Of a stretch of DNA of 64,000 nt, positions 1-6,956 are shown one piece after another. Source of the stretch: Dinoroseobacter shibae DFL 12 = DSM 16493 (GTDB taxonomy: Bacteria; Pseudomonadota; Alphaproteobacteria; Rhodobacterales; Rhodobacteraceae); the NCBI RefSeq assembly GCF_000018145.1, contig NC_009952.1, positions 1,984,001 to 2,048,000 of the forward strand, read 5' to 3'. The notes below the pieces were generated by a model that saw nothing but the letters and a program-made list of their open reading frames with translations, ran no database searches and was not told where the DNA came from. Numbering within the stretch: position 1 is the stretch's first letter; each line of letters opens with the position of its first letter. The position numbers were made by a program, and so were the translations under genes.

Positions 1-188
1 ACGCGGACAGCGCCGAACACATCGATACCCTCGACGGTGTGAGCATGGAGTTTGCCGATTGGCGTTTCAACCTGCGCGCCTCGAACACCGAGCCGCTGCT
101 GCGCCTGAATGTCGAGACGCTTGAAAGTGCGGCGCTGCTCGACCGGCGCGTCGGTGAGATCAGATCCATGATCGAAGCCGCCGCCTGA
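1..188 (+). CDS. manB: Phosphomannomutase/phosphoglucomutase, C-terminal end (5' truncated by window)
   Basis: The frame is open from base 3 and ends at TGA 186-188, giving the last 61 residues of a protein. It contains RASNTEP, the phosphate-binding loop of domain 4 of alpha-D-phosphohexomutases, followed by a typical helical tail. These enzymes interconvert hexose 6-phosphate and hexose 1-phosphate; the mannose form supplies GDP-mannose for polysaccharides. The position just before an AlgF-I-J-X-like acetylation operon fits that role (inference). The family is clear from the motif. Whether the substrate is mannose or glucose cannot be told from this fragment. Confidence 0.8.
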   Translation, partial: ADSAEHIDTLDGVSMEFADWRFNLRASNTEPLLRLNVETLESAALLDRRVGEIRSMIEAAA

Positions 189-362
189 CGCAGCCGCCCA
201 CGCAAAGTCGTGAACGCCCGGCGCATCCCGCCGGGCGCTTTGCGTTCCGTTGTCCGTCCTGACCGAACGCGGCGCGGCTTAGCCTTCGGAGCGCCGGGCA
301 TATACCTTTGCGCCCCCGCAGGGCGCGCGGGCTCCGATATCCGGAGCGCAAAGGAGCCCATC

Positions 363-953
363 ATGCCAGTTCGCACATTTCCCAGTTTCACCGCGCTCAC
401 AGTCTTGCTCGCAGCCGCCGGGTCCGCATGGGCCGGGGACAACACGCTTTACGACGCCCCGCCACCCGATGACGCGGCCTTCCTGCGCTGGATCGAGCCT
501 GCCGCGGCGCCCGTGGTGCTTGGCGTGTCCGACCTCGGGCAGGACGGCGATGCCTTCCACCCGGTGTCCGCGGCCCGCACCGACGGGGCCCGCGCGGGCG
601 TGTTCTACACCGCCGCCATGGGCGCCAACGGCGAGGTTGTCCTCATCGAGGAACCCGCGCGCGCGGACAGAACCAAGGTCCTGCTGACGCTGGTAAACCT
701 GTCGGAAGACACCGTGCGCCTCGTGCTGCCGGACCAAGAGGTCGCGGTGGTCGGTGACACAAGCATCAACAGTGCAGCCTCCCGGGCGGTCAACCCGGTG
801 GCCGTCACGCTCGAAGTGGAGACCGCCGACGGCCGCAGCCTTGGTGCCTTCGAGGTGTCTTTGCGCCGCGGGCAGAACCTGACCTTCGTGGCCCGCCCGG
901 ACGGGGCCGACCTGATCGAGAACCGGTTCGGCGCGACACTCGGCGGGTCGTGA
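363..953 (+). CDS. algF: AlgF-like periplasmic alginate/exopolysaccharide O-acetylation protein
   Basis: A 196-aa protein with a signal peptide (hydrophobic stretch and an AWA-type cleavage site near residues 20-25). The rest is a small beta-rich domain with VLLTLVNLSEDTVRL and a late RRGQNLTF segment, as in the AlgF family. The ATG at 363 follows an AAGGAG at about 350 and directly starts the signal peptide, so I prefer it over the upstream in-frame start at 210. AlgF works with AlgI/J/X to move acetyl groups onto polymer in the periplasm of alginate producers. It is the first gene of the operon, one base before algI. The order algF-algI-algJ-algX supports the call; sequence similarity alone would be moderate. 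Confidence 0.65.
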   Translation: MPVRTFPSFTALTVLLAAAGSAWAGDNTLYDAPPPDDAAFLRWIEPAAAPVVLGVSDLGQDGDAFHPVSAARTDGARAGVFYTAAMGANGEVVLIEEPARADRTKVLLTLVNLSEDTVRLVLPDQEVAVVGDTSINSAASRAVNPVAVTLEVETADGRSLGAFEVSLRRGQNLTFVARPDGADLIENRFGATLGGS

Positions 954-954
954 G

Positions 955-2331
955 ATGGTTTTCTCGACCCCCATTTTCCTTTTCGGGTTTCTGCCCGTGT
1001 TTCTCGCCGCCTATTACCTGGTGCCGCGCGCGGGGCGAAACTGGCTGATCCTGCTGGCCTCGACGCTGTTCTATGCCTGGTGGCGGACAGACGCGCTCAT
1101 CGTGCTCTACGTCGTGGCGGGCAGCAGCTATGCTGCCGCAAAGCTCGCCACGCAGACGCGCGATGCAACGGTCAAGACATGGGCCGTGCGCGCCGGTGTG
1201 GCGGTGAACCTCGCGATCCTGGGGTGGTTCAAATACACCACCTTTATCCTGGGGAACCTGAACACCGCCCTTGGCGGCGACGCCCTGACGGTGCCCGAGA
1301 TCATCCTGCCCATCGGGCTGTCCTTCCTGACCTTCCAATCCATCAGCTACATCCTTGATGTTGCGCGCGGTGACGCGCCGCCTGCGCGAAAGCTGTCGGA
1401 TTTCCTGGCCTTTTCATCGTTGTTTCCGCAACTGATCGCGGGGCCGGTGCTGCGCTACAAGGACCTTGCGCACCAGTTCGAAACGCGGGAGCACTCGGTC
1501 GCCCTGTTTTGCCGAGGCGCGCGCCGGTTCATCGAGGGCCTGGCGATGAAGCTGCTGATCGCGGACAGCGTGGCGCCCCTTGCCGATCGCATCTTCGCCC
1601 TGTCTGATCCCACCGTCGCCGAGGCGTGGCTCGGCGCGCTTGCCTACAGCATTCAGCTGCTGTTCGATTTCGCAGGCTACTCGGCCATGGCCATCGGGCT
1701 GGGTCTGATGATCGGGTTCCATTTCCCCGAGAACTTCGATGCGCCGTACACCTCGCGCTCGATCACCGAGTTCTGGCGCCGCTGGCATATCAGCCTGTCG
1801 CGCTGGCTGCGCGATTACCTCTATGTGCCGCTCGGCGGAAACCGGGGCGGACGGCTCAGGACCTACCGCAACCTGGTGCTGACCATGGTGCTGGGCGGGA
1901 TCTGGCATGGCGCCAACTGGACCTTCGTGGTCTGGGGGCTCTGGCATGGCGGGCTGATGGCGCTGGAGCGCGCGCTCGGCGCGAAACACCGCGACACCGT
2001 CTGGCCCCGGTTGCTCGCCTGGCCGGTGACGATGATCTGCGTGGTCCTCGGCTGGGTCGTGTTCCGTGCTGCGAGCCTCGGCGAGGCAATGACCATGTAT
2101 GCGGGCATGTTCGGCGCCCATGGATTGCCCCTTCGGGCGGAAACTGTCCTGCTGACGGCGCCGACCGAGGTGATCTGCCTCGCCCTGGGAATGGTCTTGT
2201 CCATGGCCCCGCGCCCGGCCCTGCACCCCGTGGCCTGGGCTGCGCGCCTGCAACCAGCCGCACTTTCCATGCTCTGCCTTATCGCGGTGCAGGCTCGTAC
2301 GGTCAGCCCTTTCCTGTATTTCCAGTTCTGA
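955..2331 (+). CDS. algI: AlgI-family MBOAT membrane O-acyltransferase
   Basis: A 458-aa polytopic membrane protein of the MBOAT family. It opens with MVFSTPIFLFGFLPVF, the standard AlgI/DltB-like N-terminus. The FWRRWHISLSRWLRDYLY motif and the WHGANWTF (His318) and WHGGLM (His331) histidines of the active tunnel are all visible. The length is close to that of Pseudomonas AlgI. The family takes acetyl from a cytoplasmic donor and passes it across the membrane to periplasmic acetyltransferases such as AlgJ and AlgX. The start ATG lies one base after the algF stop, so the two are translationally coupled. The acetylated polymer need not be alginate; no polymerase or epimerase genes are in view. 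Confidence 0.9.
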   Translation: MVFSTPIFLFGFLPVFLAAYYLVPRAGRNWLILLASTLFYAWWRTDALIVLYVVAGSSYAAAKLATQTRDATVKTWAVRAGVAVNLAILGWFKYTTFILGNLNTALGGDALTVPEIILPIGLSFLTFQSISYILDVARGDAPPARKLSDFLAFSSLFPQLIAGPVLRYKDLAHQFETREHSVALFCRGARRFIEGLAMKLLIADSVAPLADRIFALSDPTVAEAWLGALAYSIQLLFDFAGYSAMAIGLGLMIGFHFPENFDAPYTSRSITEFWRRWHISLSRWLRDYLYVPLGGNRGGRLRTYRNLVLTMVLGGIWHGANWTFVVWGLWHGGLMALERALGAKHRDTVWPRLLAWPVTMICVVLGWVVFRAASLGEAMTMYAGMFGAHGLPLRAETVLLTAPTEVICLALGMVLSMAPRPALHPVAWAARLQPAALSMLCLIAVQARTVSPFLYFQF

Positions 2332-2342
2332 GGACCACCGAC

Positions 2343-3356
2343 ATGGAGTCCATCACCGACAAGATCAGTACCCTGGCCCTTGCCACCGCCGTGGCGGGCG
2401 TGTCCCTGACCTCCTTCGCCCAGGTCGATCTCGGCAACTGGCAAACCGGGTGGCGCACGGGTCTTTACCAGCGCGGCTTCGAGGACCGCTTCACCGACGG
2501 GATCGCCACACGGGACCACGCGGCCGCGCTTTGGGCCGCCCTGCGCTGGGAGGTGTTCGACGAGACCGCCGAGGGCGCGATCAAGGGGCGGGACGGATGG
2601 CTCTTCACCCGCGAAGAGTTCATCGAACCCGCACCGTCGCGCGACCTCGACGCCGAACTGCGCCGCGTGGCCCAAACCCTGCGCGGGCACGGCATCGACC
2701 TGATCCCGGTGATCGTACCCGACAAGGCCCGGATGCAGGCCGACCGCCTGCCACGCAGCCGGTCCGAGGGGTTTGCCCTGCGCCTCGATCGCGCCCTCGG
2801 CAGCGTCGCGGCAGCCGGGTTGCCGGTTATCGACCTGCGCCCGGCGCTGTCGATCCGCGACGGATACATGCGCACAGACACCCATTGGAGCCCCCGGGGC
2901 GCGCGGGCCAGTGCCTTGGCAATTGCCGCCGCTTTGCAGGACCGCGCACTCCCACGGGCCGCCGTCACCACGACCGTGACCGGCGTGGTGCCCTTCGAAG
3001 GCGATCTCACGGTTTTTGCCGATACGGGCCCCTGGCGGCCCTGGATCGGCCCCGCGCCGGAGGTCATCGAAACCTTCGAAACCCGGGTGGACGCCGCCGA
3101 GGACCTCTTTGGCGAAGCGGTCCTTCCTGTCGCCCTGGTCGGGACGAGCTTCTCCGCCAAGCCCGCGTTCCATTTCGAGGGGTTCCTGAAGGACGCCCTG
3201 CAAGCGGATGTCCTGAACGCCAGCCGCATTGGACTAGGGCCCTTCGTGCCCATGGACGATTTTCTGGCCGATATCGGCGATCTCGCCTCTCTGCCAACCC
3301 TCGTGATCTGGGAAATCCCGGAACGGTACCTGACAAGTCGGAGCCTTACACAATGA
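2343..3356 (+). CDS. algJ: AlgJ-like SGNH-type acetyltransferase
   Basis: A 337-aa exported protein with an N-terminal signal anchor (residues about 8-25). It carries the AlgJ/AlgX catalytic set: Asp179-x-His181 in TDTHWS and Ser269 in GTSFS. GRDGWLFTREEF near residue 82 is the usual start of the SGNH-like fold in this family. AlgJ proteins accept acetyl from the AlgI side and act in the periplasm. The ATG at 2343 is 11 bases after algI; the gene's stop overlaps the next start in an ATGA arrangement (3353-3356). Assignment as AlgJ rather than a second AlgX rests on gene order and the lack of a C-terminal carbohydrate-binding extension. Confidence 0.75.
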   Translation: MESITDKISTLALATAVAGVSLTSFAQVDLGNWQTGWRTGLYQRGFEDRFTDGIATRDHAAALWAALRWEVFDETAEGAIKGRDGWLFTREEFIEPAPSRDLDAELRRVAQTLRGHGIDLIPVIVPDKARMQADRLPRSRSEGFALRLDRALGSVAAAGLPVIDLRPALSIRDGYMRTDTHWSPRGARASALAIAAALQDRALPRAAVTTTVTGVVPFEGDLTVFADTGPWRPWIGPAPEVIETFETRVDAAEDLFGEAVLPVALVGTSFSAKPAFHFEGFLKDALQADVLNASRIGLGPFVPMDDFLADIGDLASLPTLVIWEIPERYLTSRSLTQ

Positions 3357-4663
3357 AACCCCTTCCCTTCCTGAGCATCGCCCTGTTGCTCGCAACCGGC
3401 GCGCAGGCCGAGCCATATTGCGCCGATCTGCTGGAGGCAGAGCGCCTGCCTGCCAAATACGCCCGTAACGCCCCGATCTACAGCGATGCGGCAAGCGGCT
3501 GGGTCTTCACCCAGGACCAGCTGAAGGAGCGCTACGCGATGAAACCCGCCGCCCAGGCGCTGGTCGCCGAGATCGTGCGGGAATTCGACAAGCGCGACGT
3601 CGCACTTGCCATCGTGGTCCCGCCCCCTCGCCCGATCATCGCAGGCCAGGCGCACTTTGACGCGGCGATGGGCGAGGCGCACCATGACCTCGACGCGGCA
3701 CAAGCCTCCTTCGGCGACCTCATCACGGGGCTCGCCGCGACCGGGGCCATCGTGCCCAATCTGCAAGAGCTTGCCCTCAGCGATGCGGACCTGCGCGCCG
3801 CGTTCTACTTCAAACGTGACACCCATTGGACGACCACGGGCGCCCTGGCCAGCGCCCGCGCCGTGGCACAAGCCACCGCGACCGCAAGATCGGATCTTTT
3901 CCCGGACATGCCGGCCGATGCGCCCGCGATGGCACCGCTCGAAACCACGATCGAGGAAAAAGGCTCCCTCGCCCGGATCCTGCGCGACGTGTGCGACATC
4001 GAGCCGGGGCGCGAAACCGCCCCGCTTTACAACTACGCCCGCGCCTCAGCGGCAGGGCTGCTGGCCGATGTCACTGATGCGCCCCGGGTGGCCCTTCTCG
4101 GCAGCAGCTTTTCCGACCGCTATCAGACCGACCACTACCGCTTCGCAGATGCGCTGTCCCAAGCCTTCGATCTGGACGTTGAGAACTTCTCCGTTTCCGG
4201 TGGCGGGCCCATTGGCGCGCTGGAAGGCTACATTCTGTCCGGTGCCCTCGACCGGCGCGACCATCCCATGGTGATCTGGGAATTGCCCTATACCGAGAAT
4301 TTCAACTCGGTCTCCTTCCTGCGGCAACTTCTTGGCGCTTTGAAATATCGATCCAGCGGGACCGGCGACACCCATGCGGTGCGCGATGCGGGCGCGCCAC
4401 TCGAGATCGAGGTTGCACAGTCGGGCCTGTCCGGGATCGGGATCGAAACCGGAAGCCTGGAGCACCAGAATATCCGGGTCGATGTGGAGTTTGTCGATGG
4501 CTCCGCCCAGCGTGTCACCCTGCGCCGCCGCCCCGCGGTGCCGGTTGACCTGCGTGGCACACACCTATTCGGCGTCTTGGGCCCCTTCGGCGATCGAACC
4601 CCCAAGACGGTCACAGCAACGCCCCTCAAGGGCACCGAAATGATCACCATCCAACTGTTCTGA
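3353..4663 (+). CDS. algX: AlgX-like periplasmic polysaccharide O-acetyltransferase
   Basis: A 436-aa protein with a clear signal peptide (cleavage after AQA, residue about 20) and Cys22/Cys172-type periplasmic cysteines. The catalytic triad is Asp156-x-His158 in RDTHW and Ser252 in GSSFSDRY. About 120 residues beyond the SGNH domain form a beta-rich tail, matching the carbohydrate-binding module of AlgX. AlgX acetylates polymer directly in the periplasm. The gene overlaps algJ by 4 bases and is the last of the operon; a GC-rich hairpin follows. Having both an AlgJ- and an AlgX-type enzyme mirrors the Pseudomonas alginate system. Confidence 0.75.
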   Translation: MKPLPFLSIALLLATGAQAEPYCADLLEAERLPAKYARNAPIYSDAASGWVFTQDQLKERYAMKPAAQALVAEIVREFDKRDVALAIVVPPPRPIIAGQAHFDAAMGEAHHDLDAAQASFGDLITGLAATGAIVPNLQELALSDADLRAAFYFKRDTHWTTTGALASARAVAQATATARSDLFPDMPADAPAMAPLETTIEEKGSLARILRDVCDIEPGRETAPLYNYARASAAGLLADVTDAPRVALLGSSFSDRYQTDHYRFADALSQAFDLDVENFSVSGGGPIGALEGYILSGALDRRDHPMVIWELPYTENFNSVSFLRQLLGALKYRSSGTGDTHAVRDAGAPLEIEVAQSGLSGIGIETGSLEHQNIRVDVEFVDGSAQRVTLRRRPAVPVDLRGTHLFGVLGPFGDRTPKTVTATPLKGTEMITIQLF

Positions 4664-4672
4664 TCTCGAAAC

Positions 4673-4706
4673 GGCCCCCGGGCGCACTTGCACACGGCCG
4701 GGGGTC
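4673..4706 (+). terminator. GC-rich hairpin after algX
   Basis: CCCCCGG at 4675-4681 pairs with CCGGGGG at 4698-4704, extendable by two pairs (one G-U), with a 16-base loop. It begins 10 bases after the algX stop. There is no run of T after it, so it may be a weak intrinsic terminator or an RNA-stabilising hairpin. Confidence 0.4.
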
Positions 4707-4903
4707 ATCACGCCACAGCTTGCGCGGCCCCCTCGGCCAAATCCGAAAACGGCCTCCCCCGGACCGAACAGCCGGACACGCCAAATCATCCCGGACGCAC
4801 GGACACCCCTGCCCAAGCCCCCTCTTCTGAGGCGTACCATCATGTCCGAAAGCATGGTCGCAGCCGCGCACGGCTCTTTCCGTGCAAGGCGCGGCCTTTT
4901 TCG

Positions 4904-4939
4904 TTGTAGAGGCGCCAATGTTGTAGAGTTGTTGTAGAG
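4904..4939. repeat. Three direct TTGTAGAG copies just outside attL
   Basis: Three exact 8-base copies with centre spacings of 17 and 11 bases, 61 bases left of the attL repeat. Their role is unknown; a binding site for a regulator or excision protein is one option. No counterpart was noticed at the right end. Confidence 0.4.
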
Positions 4940-4954
4940 GGTGCCGAAAACGAC

Positions 4955-4974
4955 AAAAACCGCCCTATCGGACG
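4955..4974 (-). terminator. Orphaned tRNA-Asn terminator at the left island boundary
   Basis: Read on the minus strand, CGTCC-GATA-GGGCG forms a stem-loop directly followed by GTTTTTG. It sits where a terminator would sit after the minus-strand tRNA-Asn 3' end now duplicated at 5000-5054. The flanking words (AAAAACCGCCC, GTTGTAA) resemble those beside the intact tRNA at 20879-20925. I infer this was the chromosomal tRNA terminator before the island inserted. Confidence 0.5.
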
Positions 4975-4999
4975 ACCTCTATCGTGTTGTAATCTCAAG

Positions 5000-5054
5000 G
5001 AGATTTGGCTCCGGCGGTAGGGATCGAACCTACGACCAATTGATTAACAGTCAA
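5000..5054. repeat. attL: 55-bp copy of tRNA-Asn 3' region
   Basis: The 55 bases are identical to 20926-20980. They include the anticodon loop to the CCA end of tRNA-Asn on the minus strand plus six flanking bases. The sequence diverges after 5054, so the 5' half of the tRNA is absent and this copy is not a functional tRNA gene. Confidence 0.92.
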
Positions 5055-5214
5055 GCGACGATATTTATTCGGTTGGTGCATGGTGATTATAGTTGTCATA
5101 AAAAACAATGGTTTACACCTATTTTGCAACGATAATCAATCGGTTTACAGTGCATGGTAGCGCATGATAGTGACGTGATGCGTTGCAAAACGTTGCAAAA
5201 ATGGAGCCCGCCAC
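5055..5214. promoter_or_regulatory. Integrase arm-site region with several short repeats
   Basis: This 160-base, AT-richer stretch between attL and the integrase holds ordered repeats. CGTTGCAAAA occurs as a tandem pair at 5181-5200 and once inverted at 5122-5131. GTGCATGGT occurs at 5076-5084 and 5150-5158. GGTTTACA occurs at 5110-5117 and 5142-5149. A second CGTTGCAAAA pair lies near the right end (20856-20876). Tyrosine recombinases of this type bind such arm sites next to the core; the integrase promoter must also lie here. Confidence 0.6.
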
Positions 5215-6372
5215 ATGACCGCCGCCATCGACTTCACGAAACCCGCTCGCTTGCTGAAAACGCCGCCGGGTATGTACCGCCATGACGGCGACCGCTTTCC
5301 CGGCCTCTACCTGAACGTCGGCAAGACCAAGAGCACATGGTACATCAAACGAAAGGTCGATGGGAAAACGAAGTCGATCAAGGTCGGCGGATTCCCTGCG
5401 CTCGATGCTGTTGCTGCGTTCAAGCAAGGCGACACCAAGACGGGGGTTGCCAAGAGCGACATCCAGACCGTTCGGGATGGTTGGATATTCTGGTGCGATA
5501 CATCGCAGGCGCAGGGCGGTATGTCTGACGACCATCGCCAGCGCATGACCCGCCAGCTTGAAATGCACGCGAAGGAGATCATGGACAGTAACGTGGCCGA
5601 TGTGACCTCGGCCAATGTTCAGGCCGTCCTCAACCGCCTCATGGCCGAAGGCAAGAAGGCGACCGCACGGGCGGTGCGGATCGGGATCGGCAATGCGTTC
5701 AACTTCGCGCCTGTCGTGAACCCGGTTAACCAGAAACGGACGCGGGTTGCCAAGAGCGACGAGACCGAGGCGCAGTGGACGGCAGTAGCGCGGCAGCACG
5801 ACCTCGACGCGGACGATTGGTCAACGATCTGGTCCGCCATCATGGCACGGCGCGAGAAGAACGTGATTGTCGGCACAGCGGTCGCCGTCATGTTCCTGAC
5901 CGGCATCCGCTCCGAAAACGTCTGCTCTCTGTCATGGGATCAGGTCGATTTGCAGAACAAGACGATCCACCTGACGAAAATGAAGAACAAGCTGGCGCGC
6001 ACGCTGCCGGTGATGGACACGGTGGTTGATCTGCTAAAAGCGATCCGCAATTCGGGCAGCGAATGGGTGTTCCCGGCGTCGTCCGCGACGGGATACATCA
6101 CCGACCCCAAGGGCACGTTCGCAGAGATCGACGGAAATCGGGTTCGCGTGTTTTTGCCCCATGACGGTAGGCGACACTTCATGCAGGCCGCAGCCGAGGC
6201 ATTCTTGCCCGACTACGTCGCCCATTTTCTCCGCGGCGATAAAAAGGCGGGCGAGGGTAGCGACATGCCGATGAAATACCTCAAGCGGATGGGCAACCGC
6301 CGCGCTGTTGACGAAATAGAAAAGGTCTATTTCGAGCGGATTAAGGTAAGACCTGCTTTCGATCTTGATTGA
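5215..6372 (+). CDS. int: Tyrosine recombinase/integrase of the island
   Basis: A 385-aa site-specific recombinase that would integrate and excise the island at tRNA-Asn. The N-terminal 70 residues resemble the arm-binding domain of P4-type integrases (GLYLNV, WYIKRKVDGK, KVGGFPAL). The catalytic domain shows Arg in TGIRSENVCSLSW, Lys in the KMKNKLARTLPV beta-hairpin, HxxR in HDGRRHF, a later His in AHFLRGD and a candidate nucleophilic Tyr in MKYLKR. A weak GGAG precedes the ATG at 5215. The gene lies 160 bases from attL and points inward, the usual arrangement. It appears intact. Confidence 0.9.
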   Translation: MTAAIDFTKPARLLKTPPGMYRHDGDRFPGLYLNVGKTKSTWYIKRKVDGKTKSIKVGGFPALDAVAAFKQGDTKTGVAKSDIQTVRDGWIFWCDTSQAQGGMSDDHRQRMTRQLEMHAKEIMDSNVADVTSANVQAVLNRLMAEGKKATARAVRIGIGNAFNFAPVVNPVNQKRTRVAKSDETEAQWTAVARQHDLDADDWSTIWSAIMARREKNVIVGTAVAVMFLTGIRSENVCSLSWDQVDLQNKTIHLTKMKNKLARTLPVMDTVVDLLKAIRNSGSEWVFPASSATGYITDPKGTFAEIDGNRVRVFLPHDGRRHFMQAAAEAFLPDYVAHFLRGDKKAGEGSDMPMKYLKRMGNRRAVDEIEKVYFERIKVRPAFDLD

Positions 6373-6562
6373 AGCAAGGAGCACAACTAACTGTACTCGT
6401 GCATCAACGCCCGTCGTGAGACGCGCGCGCCGTTCAGGCGGATGCCAGATAGCCTCGGCAGCGCCGCGTTGGGAAGCGGGCCAAGGTGACGACCCGAACC
6501 CAGCGAGTATCAACGGATGGGTCCTGCTGTCTCGATAGGGACAAGACAGGAGTGAACCGTTG
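6373..6562. other. Gap between integrase and HTH gene
   Basis: This 190-base non-coding gap probably contains the promoter of the following HTH gene. An ACAGGAG ribosome-binding site lies at about 6545-6551. No other structure was recognised. Confidence 0.4.
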
Positions 6563-6841
6563 ATGGAGTCCCCAGACAATCTCCGCGCGCTGGAACAGCG
6601 CATCGAACAGCTTGAGTTCGAAATCACCAACCCCAAAATCATGACGCCGCGTGAAGTGTGCGACTTGCTCCGTATCTCGGAGGCGCAACTGTATGCGTGG
6701 AAGCGTGAAGGCAACGCACCGCCGGCCATCTACTTCAGCCAGCGCACCGTTCGGTATGACCGCGACGCCGTGCTGACATGGGCGAAGCAAATGGAAGTCG
6801 GTGCGGCTGCGCTGAACGAACAAAAGGGGGCAGGTGCGTGA
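6563..6841 (+). CDS. AlpA/excisionase-like helix-turn-helix protein
   Basis: A 92-aa protein with a MerR/AlpA-like winged HTH: MTPREVCDLLRISEAQLYAWKREGNAPPAIYF, then VRYDRDAVLTWAKQ. This layout is typical of excisionases and AlpA-type activators in integrated elements. A short N-terminal helix (residues 5-22) could mediate dimerisation. The ATG at 6563 follows AGGAG by 11 bases; a TTG at 6560 is at better spacing and could be used instead. Lying between the integrase and the replication gene, it probably controls excision or early gene expression (inference). It might also be a pure repressor. Confidence 0.7.
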   Translation: MESPDNLRALEQRIEQLEFEITNPKIMTPREVCDLLRISEAQLYAWKREGNAPPAIYFSQRTVRYDRDAVLTWAKQMEVGAAALNEQKGAGA

Positions 6842-6956
6842 CCTGCCCCCTGGCTCAGCGCGCGAAAGGACGAGCGCGACTTATCGGGTCATAAGTCGCT
6901 TATACATGGTCGTCCGCGCGCTCTGAACCGGGAAAGCAGGTCCAACCTGAAATGGT

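Larger units (their letters stand above)
4707..4999. other. Non-coding stretch left of the island
   Basis: No credible gene is seen between algX and the island. A small hairpin, AAGGC-GCG-GCCTT followed by T's, lies at 4886-4901. Three direct copies of TTGTAGAG lie at 4904-4911, 4921-4928 and 4932-4939. A minus-strand terminator-like hairpin lies at 4961-4974 (listed separately). Confidence 0.5.

Noticed and set aside
5000-5054. Second tRNA-Asn gene
   Set aside because: Only the 3' part of the tRNA is present; the acceptor 5' strand and D arm are missing, so it is an att repeat.
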